Assembly (NCBI GenBank): GCA_043749975.1
Contig: JAYVCL010000013.1
Coordinates: forward strand, 1 to 23,492
Direction: 5' to 3'
Source of the DNA: JANYJJ01 sp043749975
GTDB taxonomy: Bacteria; Pseudomonadota; Gammaproteobacteria; Burkholderiales; Burkholderiaceae_C
Length of the DNA: 23,492 nt
In this document: positions 1-7,030 of the stretch, piece by piece
Numbering within the stretch: the first letter of the stretch is position 1
How the letters are laid out: the number at the start of each line of letters is the position of its first letter
Notes under the pieces: model-generated
What the model was told of the DNA's origin: nothing
The model's input: the letters and a program-made list of their open reading frames with translations, nothing else
Database searches by the model: none
Made by a program: the position numbers and the translations under genes

Positions 1-1368
1 AATGTCGGCCACGTGTATTTCAAAGACGCGCCGGTCTACAGCTTCAACCTGCTGCCCGACGCCGAAGCGGGCTGCGAGCCCACGCAAGAGCGGCCTGCCT
101 TCATCAACCTGCAGCAATATCACGTCGAAGGGTTTCTGGTCGAGCGCGCGCGCGAGTTGCCGAACATCGAGATCCGGTGGCGCCATTCAGTCGTCGGCAT
201 CGAACAGCACAGCGATTGCGTTGCACTGAAGCTCGACACGCCCGACGGCCCCTACACGCTGCACGCCGGTCATGTGGCCGCGTGCGACGGCTCGCGCTCC
301 GCGCTGCGCTCGCTGATGGGTCTGGAAACCCGGGGCCGGGTTTTTCACGACCGCTTCCTGATCGTCGACATTCGCATGGACGCCGACCTGCCCGAGGAGC
401 GCCGCTTCTGGTTCGATCCGACGTTTCATCCGGGTCAAAGCGTGTTGCTGCACAAGCAGGCCGACGCCATGTGGCGGATCGACTTTCAACTCGGCTGGGA
501 CGCCGACCCCGAGCTGGAGCGCGAACCCGGGCGCATCACGCCCCGCGTGCGCGCGCTGCTCGACAGCATTGGCGCTGGCGCTTGCAGCTTCAGTATCGTC
601 TGGGCCAGCGTCTACACCTTCGCTTGCCAGCGCATGCAGCGCTTCCGCCATGGCCGGGTGATCTTTGCCGGCGACGCGGCGCACGGCGTGTCGCCGTTTG
701 GTGCGCGCGGGGCCAACTCGGGTGTGCAAGACGCCGACAACCTGGGCTGGAAGCTGGCCCTCGTCACGCAGGGGCGGGCACCCGACGCATTGCTCGACAG
801 CTACGCCAGCGAGCGCGAATTTGCCGCCGACGAGAACATTTTGAACAGCACCCGCGCCACCGACTTCATCACACCCAAGAGCGAGGTCAGCCGGCTCTTT
901 CGCGACGCGGTGCTGGCCTTGTCGCGCGAGCACGCCTTCGCGCGGCGCATCGTCAACAGCGGGCGCTTGTCGGTTCCGACCACGCTGCTCGGCTCGGTGC
1001 TCAACACGCCGGACTGCGATGTGTTTGCGGGCGCGATGGTGCCGGGTGCGGCGGCGCTGGATGCGCCCCTGCGGGGTGGTCGCCATGCGTCGTGGCTGCT
1101 GCGCGAGCTGGGACCGGACTTCAGCTTGCTGGTGTTCGGCCCGCAGCCGATCTGGGCCGATGCATTGACGCTCAAAGTTGTCATCGTCGGTGACGGTGGT
1201 CTGAAAGACTGCGCGCGCAATGGTGTGAGCGGCTGTGCCGCCCTGCGCTACGACGCGCAGCCCGGCACCGCCTACCTGATCCGGCCCGACCAGCACATCT
1301 GCGCACGCTGGCGCGCACCCACCGAAGCGCGGGTGCGTGCTGCACTGAGCAGGGCCATCGCGTGCTGA
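1..1368 (+). CDS. FAD-dependent aromatic monooxygenase, 5' truncated; possible MhaA-type 3-hydroxyphenylacetate 6-hydroxylase
   Basis: This is a class A flavoprotein monooxygenase of the PheA/TfdB/UbiH group, which hydroxylates aromatic rings using FAD and NAD(P)H. The open frame runs to base 1, so the N-terminus with the Rossmann GxGxxG motif lies outside the window; about 455 codons remain, and the family is usually about 550. Visible landmarks are a DGSRSALR segment near codon 98 (second FAD/NADPH motif) and GDAAHGVSPFGARG near codon 227, followed by GVQDADNLGWKL, the FAD ribityl-binding signature. The stop overlaps the start of the next small gene by 7 bp, and that gene overlaps hmgA, so the three are almost certainly one operon. 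From memory of the Pseudomonas putida U pathway, a flavoprotein plus a small coupling protein (MhaA/MhaB) makes homogentisate from 3-hydroxyphenylacetate. The layout here fits that, but the substrate is inferred; 4-hydroxyphenylacetate or another phenol is possible. Confidence 0.85.
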   Translation, partial: NVGHVYFKDAPVYSFNLLPDAEAGCEPTQERPAFINLQQYHVEGFLVERARELPNIEIRWRHSVVGIEQHSDCVALKLDTPDGPYTLHAGHVAACDGSRSALRSLMGLETRGRVFHDRFLIVDIRMDADLPEERRFWFDPTFHPGQSVLLHKQADAMWRIDFQLGWDADPELEREPGRITPRVRALLDSIGAGACSFSIVWASVYTFACQRMQRFRHGRVIFAGDAAHGVSPFGARGANSGVQDADNLGWKLALVTQGRAPDALLDSYASEREFAADENILNSTRATDFITPKSEVSRLFRDAVLALSREHAFARRIVNSGRLSVPTTLLGSVLNTPDCDVFAGAMVPGAAALDAPLRGGRHASWLLRELGPDFSLLVFGPQPIWADALTLKVVIVGDGGLKDCARNGVSGCAALRYDAQPGTAYLIRPDQHICARWRAPTEARVRAALSRAIAC

Positions 1369-1580
1369 ACACACAAGCCAATCTCGACGCGCCCGATGAC
1401 TTCTACGAAGCCTTGATCGACGCGCACCGCGATCTGTCTGCCACGCAAAGCCATCAGCTCAATGCGAAGTTGATCCTGCTGCTGGCCAATCACATCGGGC
1501 AGCTCGATGTGTTGAAACAGGCCTTGCAAATCGCGCGCGACAGCACCCTCGAAGACGCTTCTCCGGAGTCCACTGCATGA
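1362..1580 (+). CDS. DUF2783-like small protein, possible MhaB-type coupling protein
   Basis: This is a 72-residue soluble protein starting at GTG, 7 bp inside the upstream monooxygenase gene, and ending in an ATGA overlap with hmgA. It has no signal peptide or membrane segment. It begins MLNTQANLDAPDDFYEALID and continues with a helical stretch around LNAKLILLLANHIG. I recognise this as a DUF2783-type pattern, a family that commonly sits between a flavin monooxygenase and hmgA in Burkholderiales. Translational coupling on both sides implies equal dosage with the flavoprotein. The best functional guess is the small coupling component of a two-component ring hydroxylase. That rests on neighbourhood and on recollection of MhaB from Pseudomonas putida, not on any catalytic motif. 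Confidence 0.8.
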   Translation: MLNTQANLDAPDDFYEALIDAHRDLSATQSHQLNAKLILLLANHIGQLDVLKQALQIARDSTLEDASPESTA

Positions 1581-2863
1581 GTTTTAAGTATCAGTCCGGC
1601 TTCGGCAACGAGTTCGCCAGCGAGGCCGTGGCCGGCGCCCTACCGGCCGGCCGCAACAGCCCGCAAGCCGTGGCGCACGGCCTGTATGCCGAACTGCTCA
1701 GCGGCACCGCCTTCACCGCGCCGCGTGCCGACAACCGGCGCAGTTGGCTGTACCGGAGTCGGCCGTCGGTGCTGGTGGGCGGCTACGCGCCGTTGGCTCG
1801 GCCGCTGATCCGCACCGGCGCGCGGGACGGCGTGGCGGCAGCGCCGAACCCGATGCGCTGGGCCGCGCTGGACATCCCGGATCAGCCGCTGGACTTCATC
1901 GACGGCCTGCGCACGATGGTGGTCAACGGTGATGTGGAGATGCAGGCCGGCATGGCGGCGCACGTCTACCTCGTCAACCGTTCGATGACGAACCGCGCCT
2001 TCGTCAACGCAGACGGCGAAATGCTGCTGGTGCCGCAGCTTGGCAAGCTGACCGTGACCACTGAACTCGGCGTGCTCGAAATCGCGCCGGGTGAAGTGGC
2101 GCTGTTGCCGCGCGGCATGGCGTTCAGCGTGGCGGTCGAAGGCCCCTCGCGCGGCTATGTGTGCGAGAACTACGGCGCGCATTTCAGGTTGCCCGAACTC
2201 GGCCCGATCGGCAGCAACGGGCTGGCGAACGCGCGCGATTTTCTGGCACCGGTGGCGGCGTTCGACAGCGCTGCGAGCGAGCCCTGGCAGATCGTCAAGA
2301 AATACGCCGGCAGCCTGTGGGTTGCCGGCGCGAACGCATCGCCGTTCAACGTGGTGGCGTGGCACGGCAACCTGGTGCCGCTGAAGTACGACACCGCTAA
2401 CTTCATGGCCATCGGCTCGATCAGCTTCGACCATCCCGACCCGTCGATCTTCACCGTGCTGACCTCGCCCAGCGACACGCCCGGCACCGCCAACTGCGAC
2501 TTCGTGATCTTCCCGCCGCGCTGGCTGGTGATGGAGGACACCTTTCGTCCGCCCTGGTACCACCGCAACATGATGAGCGAATTCATGGGCCTTGTGCAGG
2601 GCCAATACGATGCCAAGCCCGAAGGTTTCAAGCCCGGCGGCATCAGCCTGCACAACAGCCTGGTGCCGCACGGGCCGGACGCCGATGCCTTCGAGCGGGC
2701 CACGCAAGCCGTGCTGACACCGCAAAAGTTGAACGACACGCTGGCCTTCATGTTCGAGAGCCGCTGGCGATTTTTGCCGACCGGGTTTGCGATGAGCAGC
2801 AGTGCGCTGGATGCGGCTTATGCCGAGTGCTGGGTCGGCCTGGCGGACAGGTTTTCGACATAA
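1577..2863 (+). CDS. hmgA: Homogentisate 1,2-dioxygenase
   Basis: This enzyme opens the ring of homogentisate to maleylacetoacetate with O2 and Fe(II), the central step of tyrosine, phenylalanine and 3-hydroxyphenylacetate breakdown in the cytoplasm. The 428-residue product is the usual bacterial length. It starts with the family N-terminus YQSGFGNEFASEA. The iron ligands are visible: His329 and Glu335 in WYHRNMMSEFMG, and His365 in LVPHGPD, matching His335, Glu341 and His371 of the human enzyme. The ATG overlaps the stop of the preceding small gene (ATGA), which fixes the start and indicates translational coupling. The next step downstream would usually be fumarylacetoacetase; it is not in this window, and transporter debris follows instead. 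Confidence 0.97.
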   Translation: MSFKYQSGFGNEFASEAVAGALPAGRNSPQAVAHGLYAELLSGTAFTAPRADNRRSWLYRSRPSVLVGGYAPLARPLIRTGARDGVAAAPNPMRWAALDIPDQPLDFIDGLRTMVVNGDVEMQAGMAAHVYLVNRSMTNRAFVNADGEMLLVPQLGKLTVTTELGVLEIAPGEVALLPRGMAFSVAVEGPSRGYVCENYGAHFRLPELGPIGSNGLANARDFLAPVAAFDSAASEPWQIVKKYAGSLWVAGANASPFNVVAWHGNLVPLKYDTANFMAIGSISFDHPDPSIFTVLTSPSDTPGTANCDFVIFPPRWLVMEDTFRPPWYHRNMMSEFMGLVQGQYDAKPEGFKPGGISLHNSLVPHGPDADAFERATQAVLTPQKLNDTLAFMFESRWRFLPTGFAMSSSALDAAYAECWVGLADRFST

Positions 2864-2921
2864 ACGGGAGTGGCTGCCTTGCCTGTCAGCCCTCGCTTCC
2901 ACGATCTCGCCCCCATCCCAG

Positions 2922-2942
2922 CCTTCCCCCAAAAGGGGAAGG
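2922..2942. terminator. Inverted repeat after hmgA, possible terminator or dispersed intergenic hairpin
   Basis: Perfect 8-bp arms, CCTTCCCC at 2922-2929 and GGGGAAGG at 2935-2942, enclose a CAAAA loop. It lies 58 bp after the hmgA stop and just before the dctM remnant. There is no T-tract, so intrinsic termination is uncertain. The arrangement resembles the C/G-block hairpins scattered between Burkholderiales genes, and it could mark the rearrangement boundary. Confidence 0.5.
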
Positions 2943-2971
2943 AGCAAGACAAAAGCTCTCAGCAGACGGGC

Positions 2972-3345
2972 ATGGCCGCCATCTTGTCGGCGGCGGCATT
3001 TGGCGCGGTGTGCGGCTCGTCGGTGGCCACTTCGGGCACCATCACCCAGGTCGCCTACCCCGAGATGAAAAAGCATGGCTACCACGGACGCTTGTCGACC
3101 GCCGTGCTGGCCACCAGCGGCACCTTGGGCATCCTGATTCCGCCTTCGGTGCCGCTGGTGGTGTATGCCATCCTGTGCTCGCCGTCTACACGCGGGTGCG
3201 CCCCGAGTTCGCGCAGCCGTCCGAGCCGGTGGCCTGGGCCGATCGCTGGACCGCGCTGTTCGGTATCTGTCCGATCCTGGTGATTTTCGTGGTGGTGTTC
3301 GGGCAGGTCGGCGCGACTGAGGAACTGGGAGCCCGCGTCCACTCC
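2972..3345 (+). pseudogene. Remnant of TRAP transporter large permease (DctM family)
   Basis: A DctM-type core can be read in two frames. From about 2972 to 3175 the frame gives AAAFGAVCGSSVATSGTI, then VAYPEMKKHGYHGRLSTA and SGTLGILIPPSVPLVVYAIL, which are hallmark TRAP large-permease segments. Near 3176 the match shifts to another frame, from 3178, giving LAVYTRVRPEF and then WTALFGICPILVIFVVVFG, after which similarity fades. About two thirds of the expected protein is missing at the 5' side. The segment normally lying between the IPPSV helix and the next cytoplasmic stretch has been deleted, which caused the frameshift, and the C-terminal helices are gone. No partner small permease (DctQ) or binding protein (DctP) was seen. 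This is clearly non-functional; the original substrate is unknown. Confidence 0.8.
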
Positions 3346-3444
3346 TCAGCGAGTCAGGCCGTTGGGCGAGACCAGAGGAGCACAGGCAGGTGTCGCGCCA
3401 GTCCATCGTCCATCAACTTCCCGCCCAGCGGCGTTTGCCGGCGC

Positions 3445-4659
3445 TCAGCGCGTGGCCAGGCCCAGCGGGCGGCTCTCGCCGAACACAGGCTCATTTTCGT
3501 GTCCGCTGGCGGCCACGGCGCGGCCGCGGCCCTGCCGTTTCGCTTCGTACAGGGCCTGATCGGCCCGGCGCAGGGCGTCGGAAATGGTGTCCGTCGCATT
3601 CAGTTGCACGATGCCGAAGCTCAGGCTGAGCGGCGCGATGCGCGGCGCCACCTGACGGAGCTCAAGCCGGCTGACGATGCGCGCAGCCACGGCCATCGCC
3701 TCGCTGATCGACGTGTTGGGCAACAGCACCCCGAACTCGTCACCACCCAGCCGGCCCGCCACGTCTTGACTGCGCAGCGTCTCGCGCGTGCACAGCGCAA
3801 CCTGGCGCAGCGCTTCATCGCCCATCGCATGGCCGAGCAGGTCGTTGACTTGCTTGAAATGGTCGATGTCGAACATCAGCAAGGCCGCGCGGGTGAGGTC
3901 GGTCTGCGCCAGCATTTGAGTCGCACGCTCATAAAAATGGCGTCGGTTGGGCACCCCGGTGAGCATGTCGGTTTCGGCCAGGATTTTGAGCTTGCCGTGG
4001 CTGACGCGCAGGTTGGCTTCGGTGCGCTCGCAGGTCAGCAGCAATCCCAGGTACACCATCACCACGGCACAAGAAACCACCAGCATGCCACTGGCCAGCA
4101 GCATCTGGTTGCCCCACATGGCGCGATCGGCGGCGACAGCGGATTGCACCACCCGCAGGCCCTGCACGGCGGCACCGAACAAGACCAGGAACACGAACAC
4201 CTTCAGTGCGGCACCGGTGCGGAAATCGGGCAGCTTCGCAGCCATCCACGCGGCGTACAGGTGCAGCGCGCAGGATGCCAGCGAAAACACCAACAGCCGG
4301 GTGGCGAGGCTGCTCTGTGAGGCCCAGGCGGCCAACCAAAGCAAATACGCGGCGGCCAGTAGCAGCCAATCGGTGAACGCGGGCACGCGCCACTCGTGAC
4401 GACCATAGAAGCGCCGCATGCCCGCCATGACCACGATGGGCCATTGCAGCAACAGCAGGTTCGCCGGCGGCACCACGGCAGGAACGCTGTCGCGGAACAG
4501 GTGCAGCGCCAAGCCCAATCCCAGGCACCACTGCGCCGCAACCCACCACCAAAAGCCGCGATACACGCGCCCGGTGATGCCGAACAAGGTCATCAGGCCC
4601 GCCGACATGAGGAGCATGGCGACCGACACGCAAAGGACAGTGGGCAAGTCCAACGTCAT
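3445..4659 (-). CDS. Membrane-bound GGDEF diguanylate cyclase
   Basis: This makes the second messenger cyclic di-GMP from two GTP. With the start at 4659 the protein has 404 residues. The N-terminal half (about 5-210) holds six or seven hydrophobic helices and no recognisable periplasmic domain. The C-terminal half is a GGDEF domain: DMLTGVPNRRHF near 231, FDIDHFKQVND near 263 and the intact catalytic GGDEF at 305-309. An RSQD sequence at 296-299 lies exactly five residues before it and fits the inhibitory I-site (RxxD), so product feedback is likely. A start at 4686 would add nine polar residues; I chose 4659 because AAGG-type Shine-Dalgarno bases precede it and the first helix begins directly after. 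It is flanked on both sides by pseudogene debris, so its signal input cannot be guessed from neighbours. Confidence 0.93.
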   Translation of the reverse strand: MTLDLPTVLCVSVAMLLMSAGLMTLFGITGRVYRGFWWWVAAQWCLGLGLALHLFRDSVPAVVPPANLLLLQWPIVVMAGMRRFYGRHEWRVPAFTDWLLLAAAYLLWLAAWASQSSLATRLLVFSLASCALHLYAAWMAAKLPDFRTGAALKVFVFLVLFGAAVQGLRVVQSAVAADRAMWGNQMLLASGMLVVSCAVVMVYLGLLLTCERTEANLRVSHGKLKILAETDMLTGVPNRRHFYERATQMLAQTDLTRAALLMFDIDHFKQVNDLLGHAMGDEALRQVALCTRETLRSQDVAGRLGGDEFGVLLPNTSISEAMAVAARIVSRLELRQVAPRIAPLSLSFGIVQLNATDTISDALRRADQALYEAKRQGRGRAVAASGHENEPVFGESRPLGLATR

Positions 4660-4702
4660 GGATGACCTTGTGAAGCGATGCGGCATTTTCGCGCGGTGCC
4701 CC

Positions 4703-4722
4703 CGGTGGGCGATATCCCACCG
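4703..4722. promoter_or_regulatory. Inverted repeat upstream of the diguanylate cyclase gene
   Basis: Perfect 7-bp arms CGGTGGG and CCCACCG flank a CGATAT centre, 44-63 bp upstream of the cyclase start. It could be an operator or a 5'-leader hairpin. There is no direct evidence of function. Confidence 0.3.
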
Positions 4723-4826
4723 TTTGTGGATAGTTGCAACAAAACGCGTTTATGCGGTCGCGGTCTTGGCCGCGCTGCAAGACGCCTTCTTGTATGCCGA
4801 CAAGGCGTGTCGCTGGGCATTCTTCT

Positions 4827-4965
4827 ATGGCAAAAATGTGGGTCGGTTTTTTCGGTGGCGAGGGCCTCATCATGCAAACACTTGAAGGCGATGGACTCGT
4901 CTTCGTGCATGCGGCTATCACCGTGCTGAAGCGCGAACTGCAGCCTGGCCAAACGCTTGGGCGGC
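4827..4965 (+). pseudogene. Fragment of an AIM24 / TIGR00266-family gene
   Basis: One frame of this stretch reads WVGFFGGEGLIMQTLEGD followed by GLVFVHA and LKRELQPGQTLG. This matches the central repeat of AIM24/TIGR00266 proteins, in which a GGEG block, LEGDG, FVHAGG and KREL.PGE recur. Only about 45 codons are recognisable. The expected following segment (VDTGC...VAF) is absent, and no start with a ribosome site or full-length frame exists around it. The two glycines usually found after FVHA are also changed. I read this as a truncated leftover gene. The rest of 4687-5100 holds nothing else I can identify. Confidence 0.6.
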
Positions 4966-5100
4966 TTGGCGGGCGGTGCTTTGCTGGGGGTGTGCTCGGT
5001 GGCGGCGATGAAGATTGACGCGGTTTGACGACGCTGCGGCGGCCTGTCTCAACCGGTCTCACCCTCTGACAGCGCAGGTCGCTCGCGTATCCTCTCGCGC

Positions 5101-6006
5101 ATGAAATTGCTGCTCGACTCCTTCTGGCGCGCTGCCGCTTACTGCCTGCATCCAAAGGTGATCGCACTGTCGTTGCTGCCCCTGGCCGTGATGGTGCTTC
5201 TGGCGCTGGGCCTGGGTTATTTTTTCTGGGCGCCAACCGTCGATGCCGTGCGCGCAAACCTCGAGTCCTACGCCATCGTCGGCAGCCTGTTGTCGTGGCT
5301 CGAAGGCATCGGCCTGGGCGGATTGAAGCTCGTGCTGGCCCCGTTGCTGGTGGTCTTCGTCGCTACGCCCGTCATCGTGGTGTTGGCGCTGCTGATGGTG
5401 GCCGTGATGATGACGCCGTCGATGCTGAAGCTGGTTTGCGAGCGTCGCTTTGCCACGCTCGAACGCAGGCACGGCGGGTCGGCCCTGGGGTCTGTGTTCG
5501 GCGGCTTGTGGGCCACGGTGGCCGCGCTGGTGGCCCTGCTGGTGTCGATTCCGCTGTGGTTCGTGCCGCCGCTGGTGCTTGTCATTCCGCCGCTGATCTG
5601 GGGCTGGCTCACCTATAAGGTCATGACCTACGACGTGCTGGCCGACCATGCCAGCCAGGAAGAACGGCGTGAATTGATTCGCCTGCACCGCGGCCCGCTG
5701 TTCGGCATGGGCGTTCTCACCGGCTACCTGGGTGCGGCACCGTCGCTGGTGTGGGCCTCGGGCGTGATGTTCGTTGCTTTGGCACCGGTGCTGGTGCCGG
5801 TGGCGATCTGGATCTACACCCTGGTGTTTGCTTTCTCGGGGCTGTGGTTCGCGCACTACGCACTGTCAGCGCTTCAGACGCTGCGCGCGCAACGCGAGCC
5901 ACCCGGGTTCGCTGCACAGTCATTGACTCCCGTTCAACCGCCGGTTCAACCGCCCGCGCTCGAACCTGCCTCGCCTGCCGCCCTGCTGCCCCTTCCACCC
6001 GCTTGA
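5101..6006 (+). CDS. EI24-domain (CysZ-like) integral membrane protein
   Basis: This is a 301-residue polytopic inner-membrane protein. Hydrophobic segments are visible at about 20-45, 75-105, 140-175 and 205-255, separated by a polar loop containing ERRFATLERRHGG and a conserved TYKVMTYDVLADHAS stretch that is typical of the EI24 superfamily. The family includes the sulfate permease CysZ, but many Burkholderiales members have no assigned substrate, and nothing nearby suggests sulfate use. The last 45 residues are a Pro/Ala/Gln-rich tail with a repeated VQPP, probably cytoplasmic and disordered. No clear Shine-Dalgarno sequence precedes the ATG. It ends 9 bp before the next gene, so the two are probably co-transcribed. 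Confidence 0.85.
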   Translation: MKLLLDSFWRAAAYCLHPKVIALSLLPLAVMVLLALGLGYFFWAPTVDAVRANLESYAIVGSLLSWLEGIGLGGLKLVLAPLLVVFVATPVIVVLALLMVAVMMTPSMLKLVCERRFATLERRHGGSALGSVFGGLWATVAALVALLVSIPLWFVPPLVLVIPPLIWGWLTYKVMTYDVLADHASQEERRELIRLHRGPLFGMGVLTGYLGAAPSLVWASGVMFVALAPVLVPVAIWIYTLVFAFSGLWFAHYALSALQTLRAQREPPGFAAQSLTPVQPPVQPPALEPASPAALLPLPPA

Positions 6007-6015
6007 AACTTCATC

Positions 6016-6831
6016 ATGAACTTCGGTCTGCTTATCATCGGCGACGAAATCCTGTCCGGCAAACGGCAGGACAAGCACTTGCCCAAGGTCATCGAACTGC
6101 TGGCTGCGCGTGGCCTTGGGCTCGCGTGGGCGCGTTACGTGGGCGACGACCCGCAGCGCATCACGGCCGACTTGAAACACGCCTTTGCCTGTGGCGATGT
6201 GGTGTTCTCGTGCGGCGGCATCGGGGCCACGCCGGACGACCACACGCGGCAGTGCGCGGCGCGCGCGCTGGGTGTCGGGTTGGCATTGCACCCCGAGGCT
6301 CGCGACCTGATCGTCGAGCGCATGCGCGAGATTGCCGCCGAGCAAGGCAAGGCTTTCGAGCCCGACCGGGACGACAACGCACATCGCTTGAACATGGGCG
6401 TCTTTCCCGTCGGCGCGGCGATCATTCCGAACCCCTACAACAAGATCGCCGGGTTTTCGGTGGCCTCGAGCGCCGCAGGCGAGGGCGGGGTGTATTTCGT
6501 GCCGGGCTTTCCCGTGATGGCCTGGCCGATGATCGAATGGGTGCTTGACCACCACTACCCGCACCTTCGCCGCAGCGTAGCCACTTCGGAGAAGTCGGTC
6601 ATCGTGTTCGGTGCCATGGAAGCCGCGTTGACGCCGCTGATGGAAGCCATCGAAGCCGAGTTCGGCGGCGTCAAAGTGTTCAGCCTGCCCAGCGTCGACC
6701 ATCCCGAGTGGGGCCGGCACATCGAGCTGGGTGTCAAGGGCAACGTCGAGATGATGGATGTCGCGTACGCCGCCCTGTTGACCGGTTTGCGAGGCCACGG
6801 CGCACGGCTTGGCCCTGAATTGGTGCGATAG
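6016..6831 (+). CDS. CinA/MoaB-type molybdopterin-binding-domain protein
   Basis: This is a 271-residue soluble protein annotated in relatives as competence/damage-inducible protein A or molybdopterin-binding protein. The MoaB/MogA fold is shown by GDEILSG at residues 9-15 and SCGGIGATPDD at 65-75, the phosphate/pterin-binding signature. The C-terminal 100 residues do not contain the CinA nicotinamide-mononucleotide deamidase domain, so this is the short form. Such short proteins have been linked to pyrophosphatase activity on ADP-ribose or FAD-type nucleotides, but the substrate here is unproven. It follows the EI24 gene by 9 bp. No terminator is visible before the glnA regulatory region. 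Confidence 0.88.
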   Translation: MNFGLLIIGDEILSGKRQDKHLPKVIELLAARGLGLAWARYVGDDPQRITADLKHAFACGDVVFSCGGIGATPDDHTRQCAARALGVGLALHPEARDLIVERMREIAAEQGKAFEPDRDDNAHRLNMGVFPVGAAIIPNPYNKIAGFSVASSAAGEGGVYFVPGFPVMAWPMIEWVLDHHYPHLRRSVATSEKSVIVFGAMEAALTPLMEAIEAEFGGVKVFSLPSVDHPEWGRHIELGVKGNVEMMDVAYAALLTGLRGHGARLGPELVR

Positions 6832-6843
6832 ATGACCCAGAGA

Positions 6844-6860
6844 TGCAACCATTTGGTGCG
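6844..6860. promoter_or_regulatory. Putative NtrC binding site 1 upstream of glnA
   Basis: TGCAAC-N5-GGTGCG closely matches the NtrC consensus TGCACY-N5-GGTGCA, with two mismatches. The centre is 61 bp before the -24 element of the sigma-54 promoter. The ntrB/ntrC genes lie just downstream, so the regulator is encoded locally. Confidence 0.65.
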
Positions 6861-6866
6861 GTGAGA

Positions 6867-6883
6867 TGCACCGAGTTGATGCC
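6867..6883. promoter_or_regulatory. Putative NtrC binding site 2 upstream of glnA
   Basis: TGCACC-N5-GATGCC has one perfect half-site and one weaker half-site of the NtrC consensus. Its centre is 23 bp from the centre of site 1, about two helical turns, so both would lie on the same DNA face and favour cooperative binding of NtrC dimers. Confidence 0.5.
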
Positions 6884-6910
6884 GCCCTTTGGCCCGGCTT
6901 TCACCATTGC

Positions 6911-6928
6911 TGGGCACGCTTTCTGCTA
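6911..6928 (+). promoter_or_regulatory. Sigma-54 (-24/-12) promoter of glnA
   Basis: GGGCACG-CTTT-CTGCT at 6912-6927 matches TGGCACG-N4-TTGCW at all but two positions. The invariant GG (6913-6914) and GC (6925-6926) are separated by exactly 10 bp. Transcription would start near 6938, leaving a leader of about 90 bases before glnA. This is RpoN-dependent promoter architecture, consistent with nitrogen control. Confidence 0.8.
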
Positions 6929-7030
6929 CATTCCTGTGCGCATTTTTGAGCCGTCCCGTGGACGATGTCGAAGTGCCGTTCACCCTCTGAAATTCAATCC
7001 CCCCCACTCGCGTCCCCCTAGGAGAAATTG

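Noticed and set aside
1640..3406. 588-codon minus-strand frame opposite hmgA and the dctM remnant
   Set aside because: It is antisense to hmgA, has Arg/His-rich nonsense composition and shows no family motif.
6889..6910. Another TTGGC...TTGC sequence upstream of glnA as the sigma-54 promoter
   Set aside because: The GG and GC elements are 16 bp apart instead of 10, whereas the element at 6912-6927 has exact spacing.
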